12,417 nucleotides of DNA, taken from Candidatus Bathyarchaeota archaeon (GTDB taxonomy: Archaea; Thermoproteota; Bathyarchaeia; TCS64). A program made the translations under genes and the position numbers. The DNA is taken from contig JABXKY010000022.1 of assembly GCA_013619005.1 (NCBI GenBank), positions 1 to 12,417 of the forward strand. Direction: 5' to 3'. Shown piece after piece: positions 1 through 6,805 of this stretch. The stretch's first letter is position 1; each line of letters starts with the position of its first letter. Under the pieces are notes generated by a model. The model had not been told where the DNA came from, made no database searches, and saw only the letters and a list, made by a program, of their open reading frames with translations.

Positions 1-1684
1 ACTCCTTCCTTAATACGCCGAATATCAGAACCACCCCCGCCGCAGCTGGCAGACCAAGCCACCCCACCGTTACGGGGCTCATGACGCCCTCGATGATTTG
101 GAGAAGACCGAGGATTGATGCGAGTTGCACTATGAAGTTACCCGCAACCATGATGGGCATCGCCTCGTAAATGAAGCCCCTCAGCTTGAACCATGTTCTT
201 GTACCCGTTGTACGGAGGCTCGGAAGCCTGAAGCTAGGCATCTCCATGATGAGACCAACCGGCTCATCAGGCGCCACCTTGTACGCGATCCTTCCAAGGA
301 CGAATATCAACACAAAGTCGATGACGTACAGCAGTACGGCCCACTTGAAACCCACGTAGGTCGCTACAAGGCCCATAATGACTATGCTTCGGGCCGCACA
401 CGGCACCAGGCTCGCAACGAAGGCGCAGATGAGTCTCTCACGCTCCGTCTCCATGATCCTCGCACCCAACACGGCGGGTACGTTGCACCCGAACCCCAGC
501 ATCACGGGGATGAACCCCTTCCCATGGAGCCCAATAGTGTGCATCGCGGAGTCCATGAGGTACGCGACCCTCGCCAGATATCCGGAGTCCTCTAGCACCG
601 AGAGTACGAGGTAGAACGGACCAATATAGGGTATAGCGACGACCATGCCGCCGATAAACCCGTCGACAACGGCGTTCCAGAAGAACGTGGTAGCCCCTGA
701 TTCACCTAAAGCGTTGAAGTATGCCGTGTTTATCACCGCGAAAAACCCGTCGATGACCCCGGCCAACCAGTCGCCGAAACTGAATATGGAGTAGAATACT
801 ATCAGGATGCTGACTATCATCATCACGTAGCCTAGGATTGGGTGGCTCGCCACATCCTCGATCCTCTTGCCGATGCTCTTCTGAGGCTCGACGTGACTTG
901 TCGCACTGTCGGCGATCCTGTGAGCTAAGGCGAATCTTTCCGATGCGATGACGCTACTAAAGTCGTGGCCGTGAGCTGACTCCAACCTGAACCGCTCCTG
1001 CGCCACGGTCTCCCTGAGTCCGGGTTTTGCATCGTAGATGATTCTCTCGATCTCGTCGTCGCGCTCCAGTAGCTTTATCGCGACCCAACGGGCCGGGTAG
1101 GACGTCTGCACCTCTATCTTATTTTTGATGGTCTCTATGCTTTCCTCGATCTCGCTTCCGTAGAGCAAAGGAGTGATGGGGGGCTCTCCCCCCGTCCTCA
1201 CAGCCGTTGCCACGAGTTCCGTTAGCCCTGTCCCTTTGATCGCCACCGTTGGCAGCGCTGGGACACCGAGTTGTTTGCTCAACTCCTCTGTGTCGATTAT
1301 GATTCCCTTGTTTTCTGCCATATCTATCTGGTTGACTGCCAGTACCAGCCGGGGCTCCAGCTCCATGAGCTGGACGGTGAACGCCAGGTTTCTCTCTAAT
1401 GCGCCGGCGTCAACAACGTTGATTATTACATCTGGCTGCTCAACGGCGATGTACTCTCTGCTCACCATCTCCTCGATGCTGTACGTGCTCAGGCTGTAGA
1501 TGCCGGGGAGGTCCAGAATCTCGATCTCCTTTCCCTCGAATACCAGGGTCCCCTCGGCCCTCTCAACTGTTTTTCCCGGCCAGTTTCCTACGTGCTGGTG
1601 TAATCCTGTTAACTGGTTGAAGATGACGCTCTTTCCGACGTTGGCATTACCTGCTAACCCAATTGTTATTCTGTCGCTCATCAT
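1..1684 (-). CDS. feoB: Ferrous iron transport protein B (FeoB), 3' end outside window
   Basis: GTP-binding membrane permease that imports Fe(II). About 560 residues are in the window. The N-terminal G domain shows G1 GNANVGKS (11-18), the G2 threonine in NWPGKT (33-38), G3 DLPG (57-60) and G4 NQID (117-120). Hydrophobic segments start near residue 281. The FeoB signatures GFGCNVPA (396-403) and PCAAR (427-431) are present, and the visible part ends in FGVLRKE, also typical of the family. Family members are usually about 650-770 residues, so roughly the last 100 or more are missing beyond the left edge. Two ATGs are adjacent (1684 and 1681); a GTGA upstream fits either, slightly better the inner one. 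It lies 23 bp after the DtxR-FeoA gene with no T-run between, so co-transcription is likely. No separate feoA is seen; the FeoA domain is fused to the regulator. Identification is secure. Confidence 0.96.
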   Translation of the reverse strand, partial: MMSDRITIGLAGNANVGKSVIFNQLTGLHQHVGNWPGKTVERAEGTLVFEGKEIEILDLPGIYSLSTYSIEEMVSREYIAVEQPDVIINVVDAGALERNLAFTVQLMELEPRLVLAVNQIDMAENKGIIIDTEELSKQLGVPALPTVAIKGTGLTELVATAVRTGGEPPITPLLYGSEIEESIETIKNKIEVQTSYPARWVAIKLLERDDEIERIIYDAKPGLRETVAQERFRLESAHGHDFSSVIASERFALAHRIADSATSHVEPQKSIGKRIEDVASHPILGYVMMIVSILIVFYSIFSFGDWLAGVIDGFFAVINTAYFNALGESGATTFFWNAVVDGFIGGMVVAIPYIGPFYLVLSVLEDSGYLARVAYLMDSAMHTIGLHGKGFIPVMLGFGCNVPAVLGARIMETERERLICAFVASLVPCAARSIVIMGLVATYVGFKWAVLLYVIDFVLIFVLGRIAYKVAPDEPVGLIMEMPSFRLPSLRTTGTRTWFKLRGFIYEAMPIMVAGNFIVQLASILGLLQIIEGVMSPVTVGWLGLPAAAGVVLIFGVLRKE

Positions 1685-1707
1685 CGGGTCACTTAGTCTG
1701 TTCTAGC

Positions 1708-2454
1708 TTAGTTGTGGTGTGGCCCATGGGGGTGAACTCTTCTCCAAGGCTTTCCCTCATCCTCGACGTGGATGTAGACGTGTGACGCGAGCCCCCTGCC
1801 AAGTGCCAAGCTGGTTCCCCGTACCTCGATCTCAATGGGTCCCTGGAATGGGGCGGCGTTCACCATCTCAATATGTGTGCCCGGTGTCAACCCCATGTCC
1901 TGCAGCCTTTTGCCTGACTGTACGCCGCTGCGAATGTAGGCCACGGTTCCCTCCTCTCCAGGGTGTAACCTGCTGAGCTGGGTCGTTAGCGGTGTTTCCT
2001 CAATAATCTTACTGCGCGCTTCTTCGCACTGCTCGCAGTCATCGATCCCAAGTGAGCAATGAGGTATGGGCAAGTTGTCTGGGCACGTCTCTGGGTTATC
2101 AAGAGCCTTGCACAGCGCCGCGGTTGTCTCATCTGATAGACTGTGCTCCATTCGGCATGCCTCGTCGTGGACCTTTTCAAATGGTAGTTTGAGGTAGTCG
2201 TAGAGGAAACGCTCCAGCAGCCTGTGCTTTCGCACGACTTTCTGGGCGAGGGCGTTTCCCTTTCCGGTTAGGGTGGCTCCCTTGTAGGGCTCGTACTCGA
2301 CGAGTTTCTCGTCAGCCATCCGTTTGATCATCTGTGTTACGCTGGGTGGGCTGACCTTGAGTTTCTCGGCCAGTTCCTGGTTCTTGGCTTTCTCGCCTCG
2401 CTCGTTGATGCTGTATATTGCCTCGAGGTATTCTTCTACGCTTTCACTACTCAA
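1708..2454 (-). CDS. DtxR-family iron-dependent repressor with C-terminal FeoA domain
   Basis: Metal-sensing transcriptional repressor, 248 residues. Residues 5-65 form the winged helix-turn-helix (ELAEKLKVSPPSVTQMIKRM). The dimerisation/metal domain carries the DtxR ligand set H77, E81, H96, C100, E103 and H104; the Cys in the ACRMEH motif is typical of iron-type DtxR/IdeR rather than MntR, while E8 replaces the DtxR methionine. Residues about 158-231 are a complete FeoA/SH3-like domain (SGKRLQDMGLTPGT, ALGRGLASHVYI). Between the two lies a Cys-rich linker (C115, C124, C133, C140, C143), and the tail is His-rich (HPHGPHH). The start is TTG at 2454: a stop lies three codons upstream and the next Met is residue 42, inside the HTH, so TTG is the only start that keeps the domain. 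It leads the operon with feoB and is probably autoregulated through the palindrome just upstream. Confidence 0.93.
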   Translation of the reverse strand: MSSESVEEYLEAIYSINERGEKAKNQELAEKLKVSPPSVTQMIKRMADEKLVEYEPYKGATLTGKGNALAQKVVRKHRLLERFLYDYLKLPFEKVHDEACRMEHSLSDETTAALCKALDNPETCPDNLPIPHCSLGIDDCEQCEEARSKIIEETPLTTQLSRLHPGEEGTVAYIRSGVQSGKRLQDMGLTPGTHIEMVNAAPFQGPIEIEVRGTSLALGRGLASHVYIHVEDEGKPWRRVHPHGPHHN

Positions 2455-2467
2455 ACCAGATCAGAGA

Positions 2468-2483
2468 TTTAGGCACGCCTAAA
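2468..2483. promoter_or_regulatory. DtxR/IdeR-type operator, perfect 7+2+7 palindrome
   Basis: TTTAGGC-AC-GCCTAAA is a perfect inverted repeat with a 2-bp centre. It matches the TTAGG..CCTAA pattern of DtxR/IdeR/MDR1-type iron boxes. It lies between the minus-strand TATA box (2484-2492) and the TTG start at 2454, overlapping the expected transcription start near 2462. A bound repressor would block polymerase recruitment. The inference is that the DtxR-FeoA protein represses its own operon, including feoB, when iron is plentiful. Confidence 0.88.
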
Positions 2484-2492
2484 TTATATAAA
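2484..2492 (-). promoter_or_regulatory. TATA box of the dtxR-feoA/feoB operon
   Basis: Read on the minus strand the sequence is TTTATATAA, a strong archaeal TATA box. Its centre is about 34 bp from the TTG start, which predicts a start site near 2462 and a leader of about 8 nt. Confidence 0.8.
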
Positions 2493-2499
2493 GTTTGTT

Positions 2500-2508
2500 A
2501 AAAATGGA
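2500..2508 (-). terminator. T-run directly after the first amidotransferase gene
   Basis: On the minus strand TCCATTTTT follows the TAA stop (2511-2509) without a gap. Short T-runs are known archaeal intrinsic termination signals. The run lies only about 8 bp upstream of the TATA box of the next operon, so termination and initiation are packed together. The same 9-mer recurs after two other genes in this window. Confidence 0.5.
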
Positions 2509-3546
2509 TTAGGCCAACACGTAGCTGTACCGGGGGACGTCCTCGAAGCCTCCCTCGGGGCGCGGATCAATGGACTCCTCGATGACCCCGTCCGCTACCA
2601 TGCTTTCCAAGAGTTCAAAGTAGGGGTTCATTATATAGATTCCCGCCGCCCTCTGGGCCTTCCACTCATTCGCCGTAACACCGTAAACGTCCGCCCAGCC
2701 CTCCGGGTTATGCACCTGGAACAGGTTACGCACATCCATCCTGCCCTTCTCCCTGAGAGTGTTTCTGATCATCCGCTTGGCCTTAAACTCGTTCATGGTC
2801 ATCCTGGGTATCTCCCTCGATGGGTCCATGACGTGGACCTCTACTCCTCCCCGCGTAAGCTTTATGACGCTGTTCTTTGGTGGCTGGAAGACCCTGTCCA
2901 GGGTAACGTCCCGGAGGCCCCGCCTGCTGCTGACGAACATGGCCTCGTCCTTGCCGAGGGCGACGTAGCATGGCTGGTACCAGTTGCAGATATAGACTGT
3001 GTCGGGCTCATGGACGTTGATGGCAGCCAGCAGGAACATCCCAGTGAGCTTGGGGGCGATGTGCTGGAACGCCTCCACCATACTCATCCCGCTGTTGTAC
3101 GCGTCGCTGAGCATGTGCACCGCCACCTCACTGTCAGTGATATCATCAACCTTCTCCCCATAGCTTCGGAACGTGTGATCCTTTTCCAGCGCCTTCCAGA
3201 GCTCCTTGTGGTTGGTGATGGTGCCGTTGTGCATCAGCGCGATCTTTCCGTCGTCGCTGATGTATGGATGGGCCATCACATCGAGGTTGTAGCCGTCGAT
3301 GTCCTTTGCCAGACCACTGTACCTGCAGTGGGCGATAGCGCATGTTCCCTTGAGCTTACCAATCTTTGTGGTCTTCTTGACGTGGGCTACAGGGCCAGCG
3401 GCCTTGATGATATCAATCTTATCACCGTTGAGAACCCCCATTCCAGTGGCGTGTCCCCCGTAGAGGGGCTCCTGCATCTTCAGGCTGTTGAGTAGTAGCG
3501 AGGTGAGGTGCTTGTCACCGATATACGCAGCGAGTTGGCAGTTCAT
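2509..3546 (-). CDS. Class II glutamine amidotransferase with C-terminal extension (paralogue 1)
   Basis: Ntn-type glutaminase domain related to the N-terminal domains of glutamate synthase, GlmS and PurF, which hydrolyse glutamine and channel ammonia to an acceptor domain. Conserved elements: Cys3 nucleophile (MNCQLAAYIG), R75 in HCRYSG, H93 in MAHPY, the oxyanion pair N107-G108 in LMHNGTITN, and D138 in TDSEVAVH. No acceptor or synthase domain follows. Residues about 250-345 form an extension that looks like a winged helix (ELLESMVADGVIEE, then a Gly-rich turn and RYSYVL). It is odd that Asn separates the initiator Met from the Cys; the paralogue at 9911-10936 starts Met-Cys, and no other start codon could expose this Cys. 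It lies 41 bp after the molybdoenzyme gene and may share its transcript or use a T/A-rich box in that gap. The substrate is unknown. The glutaminase fold is certain; the biological role is not. Confidence 0.88.
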   Translation of the reverse strand: MNCQLAAYIGDKHLTSLLLNSLKMQEPLYGGHATGMGVLNGDKIDIIKAAGPVAHVKKTTKIGKLKGTCAIAHCRYSGLAKDIDGYNLDVMAHPYISDDGKIALMHNGTITNHKELWKALEKDHTFRSYGEKVDDITDSEVAVHMLSDAYNSGMSMVEAFQHIAPKLTGMFLLAAINVHEPDTVYICNWYQPCYVALGKDEAMFVSSRRGLRDVTLDRVFQPPKNSVIKLTRGGVEVHVMDPSREIPRMTMNEFKAKRMIRNTLREKGRMDVRNLFQVHNPEGWADVYGVTANEWKAQRAAGIYIMNPYFELLESMVADGVIEESIDPRPEGGFEDVPRYSYVLA

Positions 3547-3572
3547 TGTACGTTAATCTGGCTGGAAGGTAG

Positions 3573-3585
3573 GTTAAAAATGGAT
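3573..3585 (-). promoter_or_regulatory. T-rich element between molybdoenzyme and amidotransferase: terminator and possible TATA box
   Basis: The minus strand reads ATCCATTTTTAAC, starting 2 nt after the TGA stop of the molybdoenzyme gene. The T5 could end that transcript. The TTTTTAAC part is about 30 bp before the ATG at 3546, the right distance for a TATA box giving a leader of a few nucleotides. The same 13-mer occurs at 2497-2509. Confidence 0.45.
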
Positions 3586-3587
3586 CA

Positions 3588-5615
3588 TCAAGTGGGGTAG
3601 ACCTTGCAGGGGATCCCCCTCAAGGTGACTGCACCCATAGCCTGGCACTTGGGGCCATCCCACTTGGTGAGCATGTTGTCATTCGACTCCTTCCATCCGA
3701 GGCCCTCCCTCTCGGGGAACCACCATGCGTGTGCCACATAGATGATCCTCGGGTCAAGGGACTCGTTGAGCTTCACCCTCTGGGTTATCCTTCCCTCTGT
3801 GGTCTCGATGTAAGCCATCTCCCCGTCAACCAATCCATACTTCTCAGCTGTCTCATGGCACATCTCCACCAGGGGCTCCCTTGATATCCTCCTGAGAGAT
3901 GGCAGCGTCCTCCAGCTGCTGTGGTAATAATACGAGTCCTTCCCCGATGTCATGACCAGCGGGTAATCCTCCGTTGATGTGATGTGATCCACCATCTCAG
4001 GGATCGGAGGCACACCCATTTTCTTCAACGCCTCGCTGTATATCTCCACTTTCCCCGAGGGGGTCTTGAATCCCTCGTCAATGTACTTCCTGTACCTTTG
4101 GGGGGCCCAAACTGGCCCGTTCTCTGCAAGTTCCTCGTAAGTCAAGCCCGCCGGATCCAGGATTTCATTGAAAGCCTCCCTGGGGCTGTCCCAGAACCCC
4201 TCCAAGCCCAGCTCACGGGCTATGAGGTTCATCCACTGGATATCGGCTCTGCACTCCCCCGGCGGGTCAATGATCTTTGGTCTCGCCACGATGTGCCCGA
4301 ACTTTGGGCTGAAATCATCGTACTCGTGGTTGGCGGCGACTGGCAGTATGATGTCGCTATACTTGGCGGTAGGGGTCATGAAGAACTCGGCCGTGACAAT
4401 TAGATCGAGGTTCATTATGGCCTCATACACGCCCTCCGTGTTGGCGTATGTTGTCAAGGGGTTACTGCCGAAGATGAGTGATGCCTTGATGGGGTAAGGG
4501 TCGCCCGTGGAGGCTGCCCTGAGGACATCCTGGCTGGGCGCGATTCCTATGCTGGCGGCCACCTTGAACTCGGATCCGATCATCGGTCTCCTGCTCATGT
4601 CCTCTACATCGGTGATGTTCACGAATGGGACCCCGACTGCGAACACCTCGCCTCCTGGGACGTCAAGGTTCCCAGTAACCGCCCTGAGGATGCTGATGAG
4701 CCTGCAGGTCTGGTATGAGTTTGGCGTCTGGTCCAGCGGGTTTCCCGTCTGGATGGCGGCTGGTTTGCTGGTGGCGTAGGTCCGCGCGAACTTTTTCAAT
4801 TCATCAACGCTGATCCACGTCTCCTTCTCCAGCTCCTCGAAGGTATAACTACCCAGCATCTCGCGGAGCTTGTCGAAGCCGATGGTGTACCTCTCAACGA
4901 ACTCACTGTCGTGGAGACCCTCCTCGATGATGGTCTTGAGCAGGGCTAATCCAAGGTACCCATCGCTACCCGGCCTTGGCTTGACCCACTGGTGTGCCAG
5001 CCTCGTTATACTGGTCTCACGGGGGTCAATGACCAGTATCTTGGTCCCGTGCTCCCGAGCCTGCCTGATGATGTCCATCCTGGACTCGCCCCCCGTGTCC
5101 AGGCTGTTCCTGCCCCACACAACGAGGCACTCCGAGGGATGATTATAATCTGGGAAACATTTCTGGCCGAAGGTGTACTTGTCTGCCAGGGACCTTGCCT
5201 TGCTGCAAACGTTGTCCACGGTGGCGAAGTTAGGCGTTCCCAGTGTCTTCCCGAGCCTTTGCATGAACTCGCCGATGAGGTCGTTCCTGTGAGCCCCCAT
5301 GTGAAACGCTACGGACTCTGAGCCGTGCTCCCTGATGACATTCCTGAGCTTATCCGTGATGTGGGAGACGGCTTCTCCGGCTGTTATCTCCTCCCACTGC
5401 CCAGACCCTCGTGGGCCGACCCTTCTCAGCGGCTTCGTTAGCCTGTCAGGATGGTAAATGAGCTCGGTAATGGCCTTACCCTTGACGCAGAAGTATCCTT
5501 TCGTCGGCGGGTAATCCGGGTCGCCTTCCACCTTTACTATCCTACCTTCCTCGGTGGTAACAATAATACCGCATGACGCGCCGCACATCTTCCCACAGAA
5601 GGTCCTTGTCAGCAT
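3588..5615 (-). CDS. Molybdopterin (Mo/W) oxidoreductase, DMSO reductase superfamily, cytoplasmic
   Basis: Catalytic subunit of the MopB/DMSO reductase superfamily, 675 residues. The N-terminal 4Fe-4S site has C7, C11, C15 and C43 (CGKMCGASC, then FCVKG). C137 in NVCSKAR is the likely metal ligand. Pterin-binding stretches include VVWGRNS and VIDPRET, a central SLIFGSNPLTTYAN, and a C-terminal dinucleotide-binding domain from about residue 553 (PLVMTSGKDS, SSWRTLPSLR, HAWWFPE). There is no Tat or Sec signal peptide, so it should act in the cytoplasm. No iron-sulfur partner subunit, membrane anchor or cofactor-synthesis gene lies nearby, so the electron partner is unknown. It diverges from the deacylase gene over a 93-bp shared promoter region, which hints at a linked pathway. 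Relatives include formate dehydrogenase, thiosulfate reductase and acetylene hydratase; the substrate cannot be read from sequence. The superfamily is certain. Confidence 0.93.
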   Translation of the reverse strand: MLTRTFCGKMCGASCGIIVTTEEGRIVKVEGDPDYPPTKGYFCVKGKAITELIYHPDRLTKPLRRVGPRGSGQWEEITAGEAVSHITDKLRNVIREHGSESVAFHMGAHRNDLIGEFMQRLGKTLGTPNFATVDNVCSKARSLADKYTFGQKCFPDYNHPSECLVVWGRNSLDTGGESRMDIIRQAREHGTKILVIDPRETSITRLAHQWVKPRPGSDGYLGLALLKTIIEEGLHDSEFVERYTIGFDKLREMLGSYTFEELEKETWISVDELKKFARTYATSKPAAIQTGNPLDQTPNSYQTCRLISILRAVTGNLDVPGGEVFAVGVPFVNITDVEDMSRRPMIGSEFKVAASIGIAPSQDVLRAASTGDPYPIKASLIFGSNPLTTYANTEGVYEAIMNLDLIVTAEFFMTPTAKYSDIILPVAANHEYDDFSPKFGHIVARPKIIDPPGECRADIQWMNLIARELGLEGFWDSPREAFNEILDPAGLTYEELAENGPVWAPQRYRKYIDEGFKTPSGKVEIYSEALKKMGVPPIPEMVDHITSTEDYPLVMTSGKDSYYYHSSWRTLPSLRRISREPLVEMCHETAEKYGLVDGEMAYIETTEGRITQRVKLNESLDPRIIYVAHAWWFPEREGLGWKESNDNMLTKWDGPKCQAMGAVTLRGIPCKVYPT

Positions 5616-5640
5616 AGAATATCCTCTTGAAATGCCCGCG

Positions 5641-5655
5641 ACGTTTATTTAACGT
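5641..5655 (-). promoter_or_regulatory. TATA-like box of the molybdoenzyme gene inside an inverted repeat
   Basis: The minus strand reads ACGTTAAATAAACGT. The inner TTAAATAAA is a plausible TATA box centred about 33 bp from the ATG at 5615. It is framed by perfect 5-bp arms (ACGTT and AACGT, 5-bp spacer), so a regulator binding the arms would cover the box. Confidence 0.5.
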
Positions 5656-5677
5656 GTCAGGTTTCCGCCGGTAAATC

Positions 5678-5689
5678 ATCTTTTATTGT
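5678..5689 (+). promoter_or_regulatory. TATA-like box of the AstE-type deacylase gene
   Basis: ATCTTTTATTGT is centred about 26 bp upstream of the ATG at 5709. This predicts transcription starting at or next to the A of the ATG, a leaderless message. No Shine-Dalgarno sequence precedes the start, which fits. Confidence 0.5.
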
Positions 5690-5708
5690 CAACAGGCAAA
5701 CATTCTTC

Positions 5709-6767
5709 ATGTCCTTCATCTTCAACGGCCAGACCCACGAGAAGGGGTCCAGGACCTATCATAGACTTGAGATAGCGCCCATGCTTGACGGGAACGCCCT
5801 TCATATCCCCGTCCACGTCATCAGGGGGGAGGAGGAGGGCCCCGTCCTCGGGCTCTTTGCTAACATCCATGGCACCGAGTATTACCAGAACAGGATACTC
5901 AGGTCCCTCGCGGTCGAGACCAATCCCGATGATTTGTGTGGGACCCTGCTGATAGCCCCAGTAGCGAACCCGTACTCCTTCAGCCATATGAGCAGGCAAA
6001 CTCCGAACCCCCCCGAGGAGACCGTGGACTTTGCCAACATGAACAGAGTCTTCCCCGGTAAGCGTACCGTGCCACTGTTCGGAAGCATGGACCCCAACGA
6101 TGTCAGCCTCACTATGAAGATCGCCGCCAGGATAAGCGATGAGATAGTCCCCAAGTGCACACACATCCTGGACTACCACGGCCAGATGCGGGGCATGGCC
6201 CTCAAGAAGATGCTCTTCAACCTCGATCCCCCATCAAAGGAGATGGCCAGGGTCTTCGGTCTGGGAATACTTCACGACCCGCCGGGAAGCATCGGGAGCA
6301 GTACTTTCATGCCCATGACCAGATACGCGGGGACCCTCGGTATCCCTAGCGCCGTACCCGAGCTTGGTGGTGGTGGACACGGGGAAAAGTTCGAGGGCGA
6401 GTGCGAGAAGACCGGTGTCAAGGGGACGAGGAACGTGATGAAGCATCTGGGTATGTTAGAGGGAGAACCTGAGCTACCCGAGAAGCAGTTCTACTTCGTA
6501 CATGCACCCCATGTAAGGTCCACTGTTGGAGGTTACTTCTTGTCAGACATGGAGGCAGCCGACGTAGGAATTGGTAAGAAGTCCCGCGAGGTCTCCAAGG
6601 GAGAGGTCCTCGGCACGGTCTACAGCCCATACACCTTCGATGAACTCGAGCAGATCACGAGCCCCTGCGACGGGATCATCTATGCCTGCAGGGTCAGCGG
6701 ACTTGTGAACCCCCAGAGTGAGGTTCTTGCCGTCGCAGACTACCGGGAGAGCAAGTGGATCGAGTAA
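5709..6767 (+). CDS. Succinylglutamate desuccinylase/aspartoacylase-family zinc deacylase
   Basis: Zinc hydrolase of the AstE/AspA branch of the M14 carboxypeptidase fold, 352 residues. These enzymes cleave the amide of N-acylated amino acids or related amines. The zinc ligands are H54 and E57 (NIHGTEY) and H157 (LDYHG). R113 in MNRVFPG fits the family's carboxylate-binding NRxFPG motif, and E218 in VPELGGGG is the likely catalytic base. The C-terminal part (about 260-352) is the beta-rich domain found in the family, with ITSPCDGIIY resembling a biotinyl/lipoyl-like sandwich. No signal peptide is seen. The gene opens a plus-strand set of three (deacylase, dehydrogenase, PLP enzyme) separated by 38-bp gaps and is divergent from the molybdoenzyme. 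Ectoine-pathway deacetylases (DoeB/EutE) belong to this family, but the other ectoine genes are absent, so the substrate is unknown. Confidence 0.9.
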   Translation: MSFIFNGQTHEKGSRTYHRLEIAPMLDGNALHIPVHVIRGEEEGPVLGLFANIHGTEYYQNRILRSLAVETNPDDLCGTLLIAPVANPYSFSHMSRQTPNPPEETVDFANMNRVFPGKRTVPLFGSMDPNDVSLTMKIAARISDEIVPKCTHILDYHGQMRGMALKKMLFNLDPPSKEMARVFGLGILHDPPGSIGSSTFMPMTRYAGTLGIPSAVPELGGGGHGEKFEGECEKTGVKGTRNVMKHLGMLEGEPELPEKQFYFVHAPHVRSTVGGYFLSDMEAADVGIGKKSREVSKGEVLGTVYSPYTFDELEQITSPCDGIIYACRVSGLVNPQSEVLAVADYRESKWIE

Positions 6768-6772
6768 CCACA

Positions 6773-6784
6773 GGTGTTTAATCA
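6773..6784 (+). promoter_or_regulatory. TATA-like box of the dehydrogenase gene
   Basis: GTGTTTAATCAT is centred about 27 bp upstream of the ATG at 6806, predicting a leaderless or nearly leaderless message. No Shine-Dalgarno sequence is visible. An ATG at 6799 is out of frame and hits a stop after four codons, which favours 6806 as the true start. Confidence 0.45.
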
Positions 6785-6805
6785 TTATCCTTCCACCCAT
6801 GTCCC

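Noticed and set aside
125..614. Plus-strand frames at the left end, opposite feoB
   Set aside because: The minus strand reads as continuous FeoB with transmembrane segments and the conserved GCNVPA motif; the plus-strand translations are Arg/His-rich and featureless.
1719..1976. Plus-strand frame opposite the DtxR-FeoA gene
   Set aside because: It lies entirely within a well-supported regulator gene on the other strand and has no family features.
2710..3495. Long plus-strand open frame (261 codons) opposite amidotransferase paralogue 1
   Set aside because: It is antisense to a protein with clear catalytic motifs, and its translation shows no recognisable domain; GC-rich coding DNA often leaves such mirror frames.
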